A stretch of DNA of 64,000 nucleotides, from assembly GCA_012932295.1 (NCBI GenBank), contig JAAONU010000019.1, positions 17,369,908 through 17,433,907 on the forward strand, in the 5' to 3' direction. Shown here one piece after another: positions 48,249 to 59,052 of this stretch. The stretch comes from Cyclina sinensis (Eukaryota; Mollusca; Bivalvia; Venerida; Veneridae). The translations under genes were made by a program, and so were the position numbers. Below the pieces are notes generated by a model, which made no database searches, had not been told where the DNA came from, and saw nothing but the letters and a program-made list of their open reading frames with translations. Every line of letters starts with the position of its first letter. Within the stretch, counting starts at the first letter, position 1.

Positions 48249-49018
48249 AAAACTTGCACTCTGAACAAAATAATGATATATCTTGGTAGGAATTTTGGTC
48301 AAGATTTTGGATTGTTTATCTATGATTGTTTGTCAATACTGTATTTATAATAGATCTGTTAGAGTTTTAAGTCCAATGCAATTAATTTTGAATCATAGTC
48401 AGACATTTGTAACTGCATATAAAGTCAACAGAATTAGCCATATCCACATACAATCCTGTTATGTAATGGAATCAACGATTTTCTACTTGGTTTATGGCTT
48501 ATCAGTGGGAATGTTTTGCCGCCAGCTCTCACATGTGATAAATAATTCTGAAAGGTATCTTCATTCATGTTCAAAATGATCAAGATGTTTGACAATGAAG
48601 ATATATGCTGAAAATACTATATAAAAAAAAATGTTCCAAAACCATGTAAATAAGAAGTGACTTTTAAGTAAAAAAAAAATGTTTCAACCATATTCACCAT
48701 TACTCGATGGGAATATAGCTTTTTTTCAGAATGAATATATTCGAATAAATAGATGTGTTATTTGTTATTCAAAACTGCATGATTACACATTCATAACTGA
48801 AAATGATTCTGGTCACTTCGACCACTTGATAAAAAGGTAAGACAAGTTCTACCATTTCTAGCAACATAACTTTAAAAAGTCACGTATATTTCAAATGACA
48901 CTTTCCAACTTTTTGAAGTGTCTGTCTAGATATTTGAGTCTGTTAATATAAGGTCATAATTTTAACAATTTTAGTAGAGGATCATAAAACTGCTATATAC
49001 CAATTTCCATAAGTCTCA

Positions 49019-49330
49019 ACTATTGTAAGGTCTGAAAAGATCAAAGAACATTTTTGGAAATTGTGTGTGTAAAAGAGTACATAAAGTAAGATTTAACCCA
49101 GGGTCGAGCCAAAAAATGAGCCCAGTGGTCAAGTCTGAAAAATATTGGTTGAGATCCACCAGAAATGCTTACTATTGTGAGGTCTGAAAAGATTGAAGAA
49201 GTTTTTGAAAATTTTCCCTATAAAAGAGAACATAAAATAACACTGATTCAGAAACCAAGGGTCAAGTCAAAAATGAGCCCAGAGGTCAAGTTTGAAAAAT
49301 TTTGGTTGAGGTCCACCAGAATTGCTTTTT
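49019..49330. repeat. 152-bp tandem duplication
   Basis: Two units begin ACTATTGT(A/G)AGGTCTGAAAAGAT at 49019 and 49171. Each contains agggtc...aaaatgagcccag and ttggttgag.tccaccagaa. A weaker upstream unit starts around 48900. The 107-codon frame starting at 49165 is inside this repeat. Confidence 0.8.
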
Positions 49331-50055
49331 GCAAAAATTTGAAGCTAAGCCCTTTTTGTTTCACACAAGAAGAAGTTGACAGATTTTCCTATACATTTCA
49401 ATGTAAATTTATATGTGATTTCTCAAGCAGCCTTGGAAATTACTCAAACATTCTTGGTAGAGTTCTACTAGAAAAAGTTACATATTAAATTTCAGAGTGG
49501 TTTTACACCATAAATTAAAAAAAAAAATTCATTCTTCCTGCCATAGCCACAAGTGTGCTGCATAAAATAAAATTCTTTGAGAAAAAAAGGCAGAGCTTCA
49601 TGCAAGGAATATCCCTGATAAACGTTGACCAAGTACTTCCAGAGGAGATGTTGCAAAACTCCATGACACGTACACAGCAGAAGCAGAGAAATCCCAGAAA
49701 CTCACTATGCTCATGTGCTCAGAATAAATAACTAAATTACATGAATATATAGATCTGATGCCTCTACAGTTGACTGGCTCTCCTCAAAAGAAAAGCTGAA
49801 AGTTAAGTGTATATTATCCTCTTCAATTCAATTCAAAAATACAAGAACGTAGTTACTCCCCTTACACTGTTGCACTTGTTCTTTCTAACATTCTTTTGAA
49901 TCTTTTTTTCTAACTCTCTGATGAATAAAATAAAATAGCTCCAATATATTCTCTATTAAGGCGTTTTCTACTCTGTGAAGTTAAATAATGTATATAAATA
50001 TATGTGAGTGAACTCAAATTTACAAAAGTCCAACTGTCTACAATACAGATCATAC

Positions 50056-51081
50056 CTTTTTCTTTCTGACAAAGAACCATCTAAGTGTTTGTAATTTCCA
50101 TTTCTGACTGTACACTCATTAAGGCTTAACACACATCTATGACCACCACTCCATGATTTCTGGTCCTTTTCATCTTGCTGATAAGCACAAGTGCTCAAAA
50201 ACTGGCTTTCAACACCAGCTTAAATAATCTGACTTACTGGTAAGTATACTCCTGAATTAAGAAAAACAACAGAAATTAGGCAAATAATGATTTTTATAAT
50301 GTTTATACCATTAAACTAGAGAAGAGAAAAAAACTTTTACTTACCGTTATTTTTTCAATGTTAAATCTCTGTATGTTCATATATCTTGTAACCTCCATGC
50401 CATCTATCCCACAAACTAAAATTTATTTTGATAAAATCAAAAATGAAAGAGCATGAAATAAAATGTTCATTTTTTCATAATAATGCAGCTTACTAACTTT
50501 GAAACAAAAAAAACACTGTTATTTTGTCTGATCAAAATGACGACAGTTTGTATGGAAAAGGACTGGAACAGTATTCAACAAATTTCAGTTCACTTAATTA
50601 CCTTGGTAAGAAAATACTGCATCATGTACATTTCACATAAAGGTCAAGTGTTTTAAACAATCTCAATATATTTCTCTGAATCACATTTTAAGTTACAGAA
50701 ACACAGTAGTCTTATTATTATATGTGATTTCAAGAGTATGAAGACTTTATTTAAAAAAGTGTGTTTTGTGTTCTAACTTAAAATCAGAATTTGAGTTGTT
50801 CTCCTTGTACTGTTTCTTTTTCAATGTGTCAATAAAGGCTGACATTTTCTCAAGAATTGAAACAATTTTGAAGTTTTACAATTTCATTGCAGGTTTCATT
50901 TTATGTTTAAAACTTACAAAATGTATGATATTTTCAGAATAATCATAACATTTAAGTGAAATTATCCTTAATCTGTTAAACATTACTTAATTGTCTGTAG
51001 TCATCTCTTTTCTTGGTTCTGAACATTTCCAAGCAGCATCTAACTGTAGTCTTTGTCACTTTTTTCTTCCCTGGCTGTCTC
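50056..51081 (-). CDS. Unrecognised minus-strand gene, three candidate exons
   Basis: Exon x is 51081-50987, after ttttttcag and before gtaatg. It is open as RQPGKKKVTKTTVRCCLEMF and is basic with two Cys. Exon y is 50415-50345, after ttttag and before a perfect gtaagt, open as CGIDGMEVTRYMNIQRFNIE. Its phase fits exon x. Exon z is 50218-50056, after ttaag and before gtatga, and contains STCAYQQDEKDQKSWSGG and HRCVLSLNECTVRNGNYK. Exon z fits the phase of exon x but not that of exon y, so y (71 nt) would be a frame-changing cassette exon or an exon between y and z is missing. No start or stop exon is assigned and I do not recognise the family. Downstream of z there is A+T-rich DNA. Confidence 0.4.
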
Positions 51082-51144
51082 CTGAAAAAAAAATGTGTAT
51101 TGTAATCATAACATCTTTCTACCAAGTTAATTTAAAACCCCTTA

Positions 51145-53125
51145 TTAGCTCACCTGTCACGCAGTGACAGAGTGAGCTATTAGGATACCCTTGTGTCCGG
51201 CGTCCGTCGTCCGTCCGTCGTCCGTCGTCAACATTTTCTTTAAATGACATCTCCTCCTAAACCCCTGGCCCAATTTTAAAATAACTTCATACTAATGGTC
51301 CTTAGATGTCCCTTTACCAAGTTTGCTCAAATGGTTCCGGTCCAATGCACAATATGGCTGTGAGGCCCTAAAAGGTGTTTTTAAAATGGAAATTTCAAAA
51401 ATCTTCTTGTCTGAAATAACAAGGCCCAGAGCTTTCATATTTGGTATGAAGCATCATCTAGGGGACCTCTGTCAAGTTTGCTCAAATCATGACTTCCGGG
51501 GTCAAACTGGTTCAGCCCCGGGGGTAAATAGATTTTACTTAGAATTTATATAGGAAAAACTTCAAAAATCTTCTTCTCCAGAACCACAAAGCCTGGCGCT
51601 TAGATATTTTGCATGTAGCATTAACTAGTAGACTTCTACCAAGTTTGCTCAAATCATAATCCCCGGGGTCAAGTTGATCCCGCCCGGGGGTCAGTTAATT
51701 TTATATAGAGTTTATATAGGAAAAACTTCAAAAATCTTCTTCTCCAGAACCACAAAGGCTAGAGCTTAGATATTTTGCATGTAGCATAACCAAGTAGACC
51801 TTAACCAAGTTTGCTCAAATCATGATCCCCGGGGTCAGATTGACCCCGCCCCGGGGGTCAATTGATTTTATATAGAGTTTATATAGGAAAAACTTCAAAA
51901 ATCTTCTTCTCCAGAACCACAAAGCCTGGAGCTTAGATATTTTGCATGTAGCATTACCTAGTAGACTTCTACCAAGTTTGCTCAAATCATGATCCCCGGG
52001 GTCAAGTTGACCCCGCCCGGGGGTCAATTGATTTTATATAGAGTTTATATAGGAAAAACTTCAAAAATCTTCTTCTCCAGAACCACAAAGCCTGGAGCTT
52101 AGATATTTTGCATGTAGCATTACCTAGTAGACCTTTACCAAGTTTGCTTAAATCATGATCCCCGGGGTCAAATTGACCCCGCCCCATAGTCAATTCATTT
52201 TATATATAGTTTATATAGGAAAAACTTCAAAAATCTTCTTCTCCAGAACTGCAGGCCTGGAGCTTAGATATTTTGCATGTAGCATTAACTAGTAGACTTC
52301 TATCAAGTTTGCTCAAATCATGATCCCCGGGGTCAAATTGACCCCGCCTGGGGGTCAGTTGATTTTATATAGAGTTTATATAGGAAAAACTTCAAAAAAT
52401 CTTCTACTCCAGAACCAGAAAGCCTAGAGCTTAGAAATTTTGCATGTAGCATGACCTAGTAGACCTTAACCAAGTTTGCTCAAATCATGATCCCCGGGGT
52501 CAAATTGACCCCGCCCCATAGTCAATTCATTTTATATATAGTTTATATAGCCATCTGATCTTAGTCTGCAAAGTTTGCTTCGGTCTTCCCAACTGCTGAG
52601 TTCAGTACGTACAGTCCATGGTCTGTGGATCACCTATCTTGTGTGTCATAACGTGCTCTCAAATTCTGTACTGGTACAGAATTTACCAACACAGGTTAAC
52701 TGCATACCATTATGTAACTTAAATACTGTCTCAAAATAGCATATACCCTAACACAAAAGTCACTTCTAGACTGTACATTTCTGAAGGAAACTACCTTCAG
52801 CCAAAATGAAAACATTACACCTGTTTCAGATATCCATATTTCAATTTGTACTTCATACAATAGTTTCATGTTAACTTACAAAGAAAAAAAAAATGTATCG
52901 AAAGTCTAATGACTTTGAAATGTTAACATTTTCCATGTATTTATCATCTAGACGAAATGAGGTAAACTGGAAATTATTAAAACAGTTCATGTAAAGTTAA
53001 AACTTCACCAATCAGCAAGTGTGGACACATGCCCTTCTTTCACCAATTCTCTCCTCATTATGTCTACAATATCGTTTCATGGTCTATCAGGTGAGCGATT
53101 CAGGGCCATCATGGCCCTCTTGTTG
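51145..53125. mobile_element. Pearl/Helitron-like non-autonomous element with central satellite
   Basis: The left end has a strong hairpin at 51147-51180 (TAGCTCAC with GTGAGCTA, and inner TGTCAC with GTGACA). The right end has the palindrome AGGGCCATCATGGCCCT followed by CTTGTTG. The two ends share a subterminal inverted repeat, GCTCACCTG and CAGGTGAGC. A CG-rich stretch of short GTCCGTC repeats follows the left end, then an array of 166-bp units, then about 580 bp of unique DNA. This layout is that of oyster pearl elements, now usually placed with non-autonomous Helitron-like elements. No Rep/helicase is present. Confidence 0.65.
51387..52550. repeat. 166-bp satellite array, about seven units
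   Basis: Units begin TAGGAAAAACTTCAAAAATC at 51551, 51717, 51884, 52050, 52216 and 52381, a spacing of 165-167 bp, with a diverged unit from 51387 and a break at 52550. Each unit has a ggatccccggggtc-like palindrome and ttttatatagagtttatata. The length and the pearl-like context fit the old bivalve satellites of about 160-170 bp (the BIV160 type). The open frames inside are by-products of the repeats. Confidence 0.92.
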
Positions 53126-53384
53126 TTATAGTGCAGACAAGCAGAATTGTATTGAAGACTGACATCTCAGTAACAGAAGTTTTAATTTCAAAAGTAGTAA
53201 TTCTGTCTAAACAACAGCTGCAGTGTTAGCCTGTCTAATAAGTTCAACTTAGACATAATGTTCATGATAAAAATGAAAAGGATCTTTTTGATAACATGGC
53301 AAATATTAGTTCAGCTTATTGTACAATAGACACTTTGTGATCAGGATAAGATTTTTTAATTGCCCTCTCTCCATCTCCTCCTAA

Positions 53385-53834
53385 TACAGCGACTGACTCG
53401 AGGAATTTAGCTCATTCTTTTTTTTCTTTAAAATTTGAGAGAAGTAGATATATTGTGAAAAAAACAATATTATGCTTTTATACAGCATGAAAACTGAAAA
53501 TATTTTCTTTAATTTCACCAGGATTTGAAACCATGTCCTTTCAGTCAATAAAATTTAGGGCAGGGTTCTACACCACTGAGCCACACAGACTTTAATTTAT
53601 TTTACAGATATCTCAACATCAATATTATAAATAAAGTATCTACCCCGTGACTAACAGAGTAAATGTTTCACCATTAAAAGTGTGTAAAACTATGCTGTGA
53701 TGAGTTTCTATAACAAAAATATTTGAGTCATTAACTTAGTTTAGATATGTTTTTCACAATAATACATTTAGAATTTCAAGATGTATAAACATTTTTTTTG
53801 CATCGCTGACCCATTTGTGAGTCAGTCGCTTTAA
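53385..53834 (+). mobile_element. TIR element with tRNA-like core, copy 2
   Basis: The right terminus GTGAGTCAGTCGCTTTAA is intact and the left is eroded (ACAGCGACTGACTCG). The internal tRNA-like core is on the minus strand at about 53515-53590, with the B box as AGGATTTGAAACC and the A box as CCACTGAGCCACA. It is non-coding and related throughout to 55932-56375. Confidence 0.85.
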
Positions 53835-53839
53835 CTACT

Positions 53840-54480
53840 AGGTCAAAGTTGATTGAATTTGGCAGGGATGTTTCTTTCATTTTAAATTTGTTAAAAGAAT
53901 ATGCATAACAAGAAGGAAAACCTTTTAAAGTCTTGTCTAAAACCACCTGGCCAAGAGTTCTGAAATTTGGTGTGTGCATTCTCTAGTGGACCTCTACCAG
54001 TTGTTCCTGGGGTCATTACTGGCCCCACCGAAGAGTTACATGTTTTACATAGAAATATAAAGGGAAAAACCAGTCTACAAATATTGTTTAAACTTTGCCC
54101 CAGGGTCATTTTGGCTGGAACCTGGGGGTGGAGTAAGTGGGGGGTAAAAGATGTTTTCATAGTCTTCTATAGACAACTTCTGAAAACTTTTCTTGTCAGA
54201 AACAATAAAGCTGTGACTTCTGAGATTTGGTATAAAATTATGTTCCTAGGGACACTTTTGGCCACACCTGAGGGGGTCATGTTTACACAGAAGTATGGAG
54301 GAAAATCTTTAAAATTCTCCTTTCACAAAACCACAAGGCTCAGAGTTCCAAAAGTTTGCAGAAATGGAAAGCATTTTCTCATACAGATCTGACCAAGATT
54401 GATCAAACTTTGTCTCTTGGCTCATTTTTGGCTCTGCCTCCAGGATCTGTTTTACATAGACTTATTAAGGAAAAATGTAA
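53840..54480. repeat. Diverged relatives of the satellite units
   Basis: Two or three degraded monomers share blocks with the 166-bp array (aggtcaaagttgattg, ccacctggccaagagttctg, gacctctaccag, ggggtcatt, agggaaaaacc, accacaaggctcagag). The 141-codon frame from 53967 lies wholly in these monomers and is not taken as a gene. Confidence 0.6.
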
Positions 54481-55931
54481 ACTGCACAAATTTATGTAAC
54501 TACTGATATTTCATTCTCTCATTTGATGTTTTATAATGTAATAATTCTAATTCAGTGGTACAGTGTCATAACAAAACAATTATTGTTCTATTCAAGCAAT
54601 TAAATAACATCCTGTATTTCATTTCCATAGTTTAATAAACACTGCCAGCAGGAACAAATTTCAAATTGCATTTGAACTTATTTACTCACGTTATTGCCGT
54701 GAGTAAAACAATTATTCACTTACCAAAATTGATTCTATTCTACAAAACAATTAAACAACACTAAACTAGGAATAAGGTGTATTATTGACAGCAAATATGT
54801 ATAATTTTTTGCGGAGAAATTTCATATTTCATCAATCGACATAATATTCTTCATATATGATCCGGGTCTTCAGAGGTGAGCCATTGATAAAGGATAAACA
54901 TCTTCAAGAGCTTCTGGAACCGACTTCGGATAATGAGTACTGAAACGATACTAAAATATCATTCGAATAAAAATGTGATATATTATTGTATGTCAAAGTA
55001 GATGATTTGTCAGACCAGATCAGGTAACCGAGGACATCATTCTCCCTGCTTTTGAAATTAAACTAAGAGAATAAAATATATAATTTCAAAACAAATCCGA
55101 GATATCTCCCAGAACCTGAAATACACATATTTATAAATTGAACATTGGGAGGGTCGGCAGGACTAAGACATAAATTAGCTACCAATAAAATCTTGAATAG
55201 CCAATCACGCCCCACTTTCCACTTATATTGGCCTACTAACCTATACACATGCAAATCAGTCGCAAGACCATTTCCCGCTCTTACCATACTCGACAAACCA
55301 GTTTCATACATAACTTTACAAAACAGAAACAATTTGGAAATGTGAATAATTTCATTTGTCTTTAGAATTTTTTAAGTATATCCATCTTATCATTGTAGGC
55401 TCTATGCATGCAATTGCACCCTTGTGTGTATGAATTGGTGCATCCGTGTGCACTGACTAAACTTCTAATTTAAGGATTATGTTTCAATGTTGGTCCTTTT
55501 TCAAATACCTTAAAATTAAATGGTTCAATTAAGATTTCTTGTTTTGAGCCCTGGTAAACTTGAGGCAAAATATTAATTGATTAAGTTAGCAAACAGTGAA
55601 ATGGGTTTGTCATAAGGTGGCCAGCTCTTGAATTTAAGATCAATATACAGAATTTTTTTGCAGTTAAGGCCTGGTCTTAGACCAGTTAAAACCTGCTCTT
55701 AAACCATTAGGGGACACTAGCAAGCCTCCTGTCAAATGGGGCTATATTATTGAATTGTCGCCAACCAAAACTTCAGTGCCGGTGTTTCATAAAGATTTAA
55801 ATCAATGATTTAAGCACTTGAAAATGTGATACTGCAGTTTTTCTCTGCTTTCTCTACCCTGGAAGTTGCAGGTTTGAATGTACAGATGAGGAATTCAACA
55901 ATTCAATGTGAATAGAACTTCTATTTAAGTA
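54481..55931. other. Possible promoter-like region, otherwise empty
   Basis: Around 55190-55280 the minus strand carries ATTGGC-type CCAAT elements and a GGGGCGTG GC box in a less AT-rich setting. It may be a promoter for a minus-strand gene, perhaps the one at 50-51 kb, but no first exon was defined. Opposed 66- and 89-codon frames there have no support. Confidence 0.25.
54682..54706. repeat. Perfect 9-bp hairpin
   Basis: TTACTCACG, TTATTGC, CGTGAGTAA forms an inverted repeat with a seven-base loop. It lies in otherwise featureless DNA; its role is unknown. Confidence 0.6.
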
Positions 55932-56375
55932 TTAAAGCGACTGACTCACAGAATTTTGCTGAAATTTTTTTTCTTTAACATTTAAGAGAATTTAATATAC
56001 TATGGAAAAAACATAATATTAGGCTTCTATACACCATGAAAACTGAAAAAAAAGTTTTGATTTAACCAAGATTCGAACCAACGAACTTTAGGTCAGTAAA
56101 ATATAAAGTGGCGATCTAGACCACTGAGCCACAGCGCCTATTTGTTAAGAACTGCGTCAAAATTAATGTTATAACTAAAGTATCTACCCCATGACTAACA
56201 GGGTAAATTTTTTACCAATAAAAGTTTGTAAAACTTTATATTTTGATGTTTTTCTGTATCAAAAAATGAATCAGTAACTTAGTTTAAATATATTCTTCAC
56301 AACTGCAGCTAAAATTTCAAGATGTAAGAACATTTCTTTTTTTTTCATCGTCAGCCCGTGAGTCAGTCGCTTTAA
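55932..56375 (+). mobile_element. TIR element with tRNA-like core, copy 3, intact
   Basis: The termini TTAAAGCGACTGACTCAC and GTGAGTCAGTCGCTTTAA are perfect inverted repeats, flanked by TA on both sides, as for Tc1/mariner-type insertions. It is 444 bp and non-coding. The tRNA-like core is on the minus strand at about 56068-56142, where TGGCTCAGTGG and GGTTCGAATC read in reverse. It is the best copy for deriving a consensus. Confidence 0.9.
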
Positions 56376-57589
56376 TAAGAACATCAAAGAGCTGATGTCA
56401 TCTGTTTCCAGAATAATTTTTTGTCAATAAATGAAAAGGCAGTTTGATGTGAAAGAAGAATCTTAGAAAGGACTGACAAAAATAAATAGATTTTTGTTAT
56501 AAAAAAAAGAAAATTTGATACAGAATACCAGCATCTTAATACATATAGCAAGTTAAACATTTGTTTTTGGGGAAAATTGCAAAATATCCTTTTATTGCCA
56601 GCATCACACACTGGTAGAAATTTGAATGTAGGACATATCAAAAACAGCACAAAGGCCTTAACCTCTGAACTGGCAAGGGCAGTACATGGTTTCTTATTTT
56701 CTCAAGTCAAAACAAGTGAAGACTTGAAAACATTCTGAGACACTTGCTTTGGGTCAGAATCTTGTGGTGGAGGAGAAATTGACCCATACAGGTCGACTCA
56801 GTCATTCAAAAATAAATCAGCAATAAAGATTCCTAATCACATCCACTGACTGGGAACTAAATCTTCAGGGAGATGTAAGAATTACATTCACTGAGTATAC
56901 AACAAAACAAAACAAAAACCTAAAATGTGATTTTTTATGCTTTGTATCATGCAAACCTCTGACAATATTTTTTTATATTAACTATGAGATTTTTTATATT
57001 AACTATGAGATTTTTATCAGTTCACTACGATACTAATTCAATTTGAGTCTTTCTGATATAAAATTAAATCAGTTTTAATTATACCTGTAAATTACAAAAC
57101 TGCTGACAGCCGCAAGTTGTCACTGGAAATGCTTATTCCATATGATGGGGCCAGAACATGCCAACTCGATCTCCAACTCAGATTATTCAGTTTAGCAGGT
57201 CTACACACTTTCACAAAGAAGTTATTCTTTCTACACAGTTTGATATATTAGTAAGGTGACATTTTATGTTTCACATGCTAACTCAAACTGCCAACACTGT
57301 CAGAACAACTACCACAACAACCATGCGGGACCACTAGGCAATGCGTCCTCTTTTCACCAGAAAGTAAATTAAGCCTAGGGAGGGAATCGAACCCTCTTAC
57401 ATGGTTTATTGTCCTTTTATTCAAAAGATCTAATAAATTTATGATTTCCTTTCATTTTTAAAAATGACTTATGCAAGGTTACCAATTAGAATTTAAACAG
57501 TTTTAAAACTAAAGTACATGTGGATTTTAACTATTTAAGATGTTTTTTAAGTGGCAAAGGTCTGCCACTTGATTTATATGATTTATTAT
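56376..57589. other. No gene seen
   Basis: It contains a duplicated tatattaactatgagattttt (56975-57015) and a tRNA B-box-like AGGGTTCGATTCCC on the minus strand near 57370 without an accompanying A box. The 88-codon frame at 56384 has no support. Confidence 0.4.
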
Positions 57590-57710
57590 ATGAACATGGC
57601 TCCCATCATTTCCATAGCCATTCTTAAAATTCTCGACCATTATCACAATGCATCTGCATGAGAAAATCTTTAAATCAAACTAAAGACAGTTTTTGACTCA
57701 TCTTTCAGTC

Positions 57711-57974
57711 TTAGGCGGACTTCAGATATGGAATAGCTTTACTGCAGTGCATATTTGTACAATTCATGATATTAAACATTATCCAAATAATGGATACCAT
57801 AATCCTGCAATTACAACTGATGTTAGAAATCTGTTTAGGCAGCTGAGATGTTTCATTTCACTGAAGAATTTGATTCAGCTTGATGACTTTGTTAAGATTC
57901 ATGCAGACACTGGTTGCAAACAATTGTGTAAACTATTACCAACAATAATTTCTACATCTATTTACTTTACTTAA
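57711..57974 (+). CDS. Possible exon or retrocopy fragment, 87 codons
   Basis: After the acceptor-like catctttcag the frame is open to TAA at 57974, with a coding-like residue mix (LGGLQIWNSFTAVHICTIHD, then VRNLFRQLRCFISLKNLIQL). No family is recognised. The left flank belongs to a repeat whose second copy, at about 58395-58500, continues differently, so this may be an inserted fragment inside the repeat array. No partner exon was found. Confidence 0.25.
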   Translation, partial: LGGLQIWNSFTAVHICTIHDIKHYPNNGYHNPAITTDVRNLFRQLRCFISLKNLIQLDDFVKIHADTGCKQLCKLLPTIISTSIYFT

Positions 57975-58888
57975 GACAACAAACTACCATTAATACACTT
58001 TTTCCTAGAAACATGCCTACATTTAGGAAACCATAACTCTTCGCTTAAACTGACATTAGACAACTATCATTATATAGGCTATCTAGAAATTTAAAGTTCA
58101 CTTCTGACATTCATCCAGATACTCTGATTTTTGAAGTAATATGTCCTCTTTAGAGTTTCAGATAGCTAGGCTAAACATACCGATTATATTCATTGCAGCT
58201 AATGTTTAATATATACATGTATGTGGACACATATTTTATAATTCAAAACATAACTCTTACCTATTCATTTTACTCCAGACAACTTAGGCTACCATTAAAT
58301 GTTAGAATTAACTCACATAGCAGACAGGTCAAAGTCTTCTTAGCATATTTCTTTTACATACATGATTAAAATTATTTATTTTATTCCTAAAAAATGGCCT
58401 CCACCATCCCCATAGCCATTCCTTTCACCACCATTAAAATTACAATGCATTTGCATGAGAATTCTTTTAATCCAACTACAATGTAGACAGTTTTCAGTTA
58501 GACAAATTTTATCTTAATCAAACAAGAGACAGTTTTTAGTTAGACAAATTTTGTAATTATTATCAAATTCATTTTTTTCTACTTTTTAAGATATTTAAAA
58601 GGTGATAAATGATATTAATGCAGAGATCATTGAATTATCGCACAGCCAGAATGCAGCCCTTGAACTGAACCCAAAACAACACTTCGTTGAAATGTAAGAT
58701 AGATCATTGTCCTTAAATATTAACTCACCAATATCTTGAGCACCATAAAGTTATGAGCCCTAACAAAGTAAGTTATGTACCAGTTACATTAGTTATCATT
58801 TGTACTATTACCTGACAACTCGATCTCCATCTTGTAAGCTACTTTAAAACTACCATACAAATATGGTATCATGCATAAATTTAATCAT

Positions 58889-59052
58889 CGCACAGGTTCA
58901 AACCCAGTCTGGGGCAAGCTGTTGTTTATTTGAGCAAGAAACTTTACACTCGTTGCTTAGTACTGGTTAGTTCCAGGAATGGATTCGAGAGTGTCTATAA
59001 GCTAAAAGCTTCCTACACAATCGAACTAAAATAAATTTGGTATAAACTAAAC
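58889..59052 (+). mobile_element. 3' part of a tRNA-derived SINE
   Basis: It starts at a B box (GGTTCAAACCC) and runs through a tail with caagaaactttacactcg, gttccaggaatggattcgag and ctaaaataaatttggtataa. The A-box half is missing. The tail resembles that of the SINE at 61.6 kb in layout. Confidence 0.5.

Noticed and set aside
47981..48268. Opposed 65-codon frames
   Set aside because: Both are inside the SINE at 47964-48248 and its edge.
49165..49488. 107-codon plus frame
   Set aside because: It lies in the second unit of a 152-bp tandem duplication; the first unit is not open.
51815..52193. Two 63-70-codon minus frames with shared residues
   Set aside because: They are the same frame in successive 166-bp satellite units.
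53967..54392. 141-codon open frame, the longest in the window
   Set aside because: It runs across diverged satellite monomers related to 51.4-52.5 kb; residue composition and context do not support a gene.
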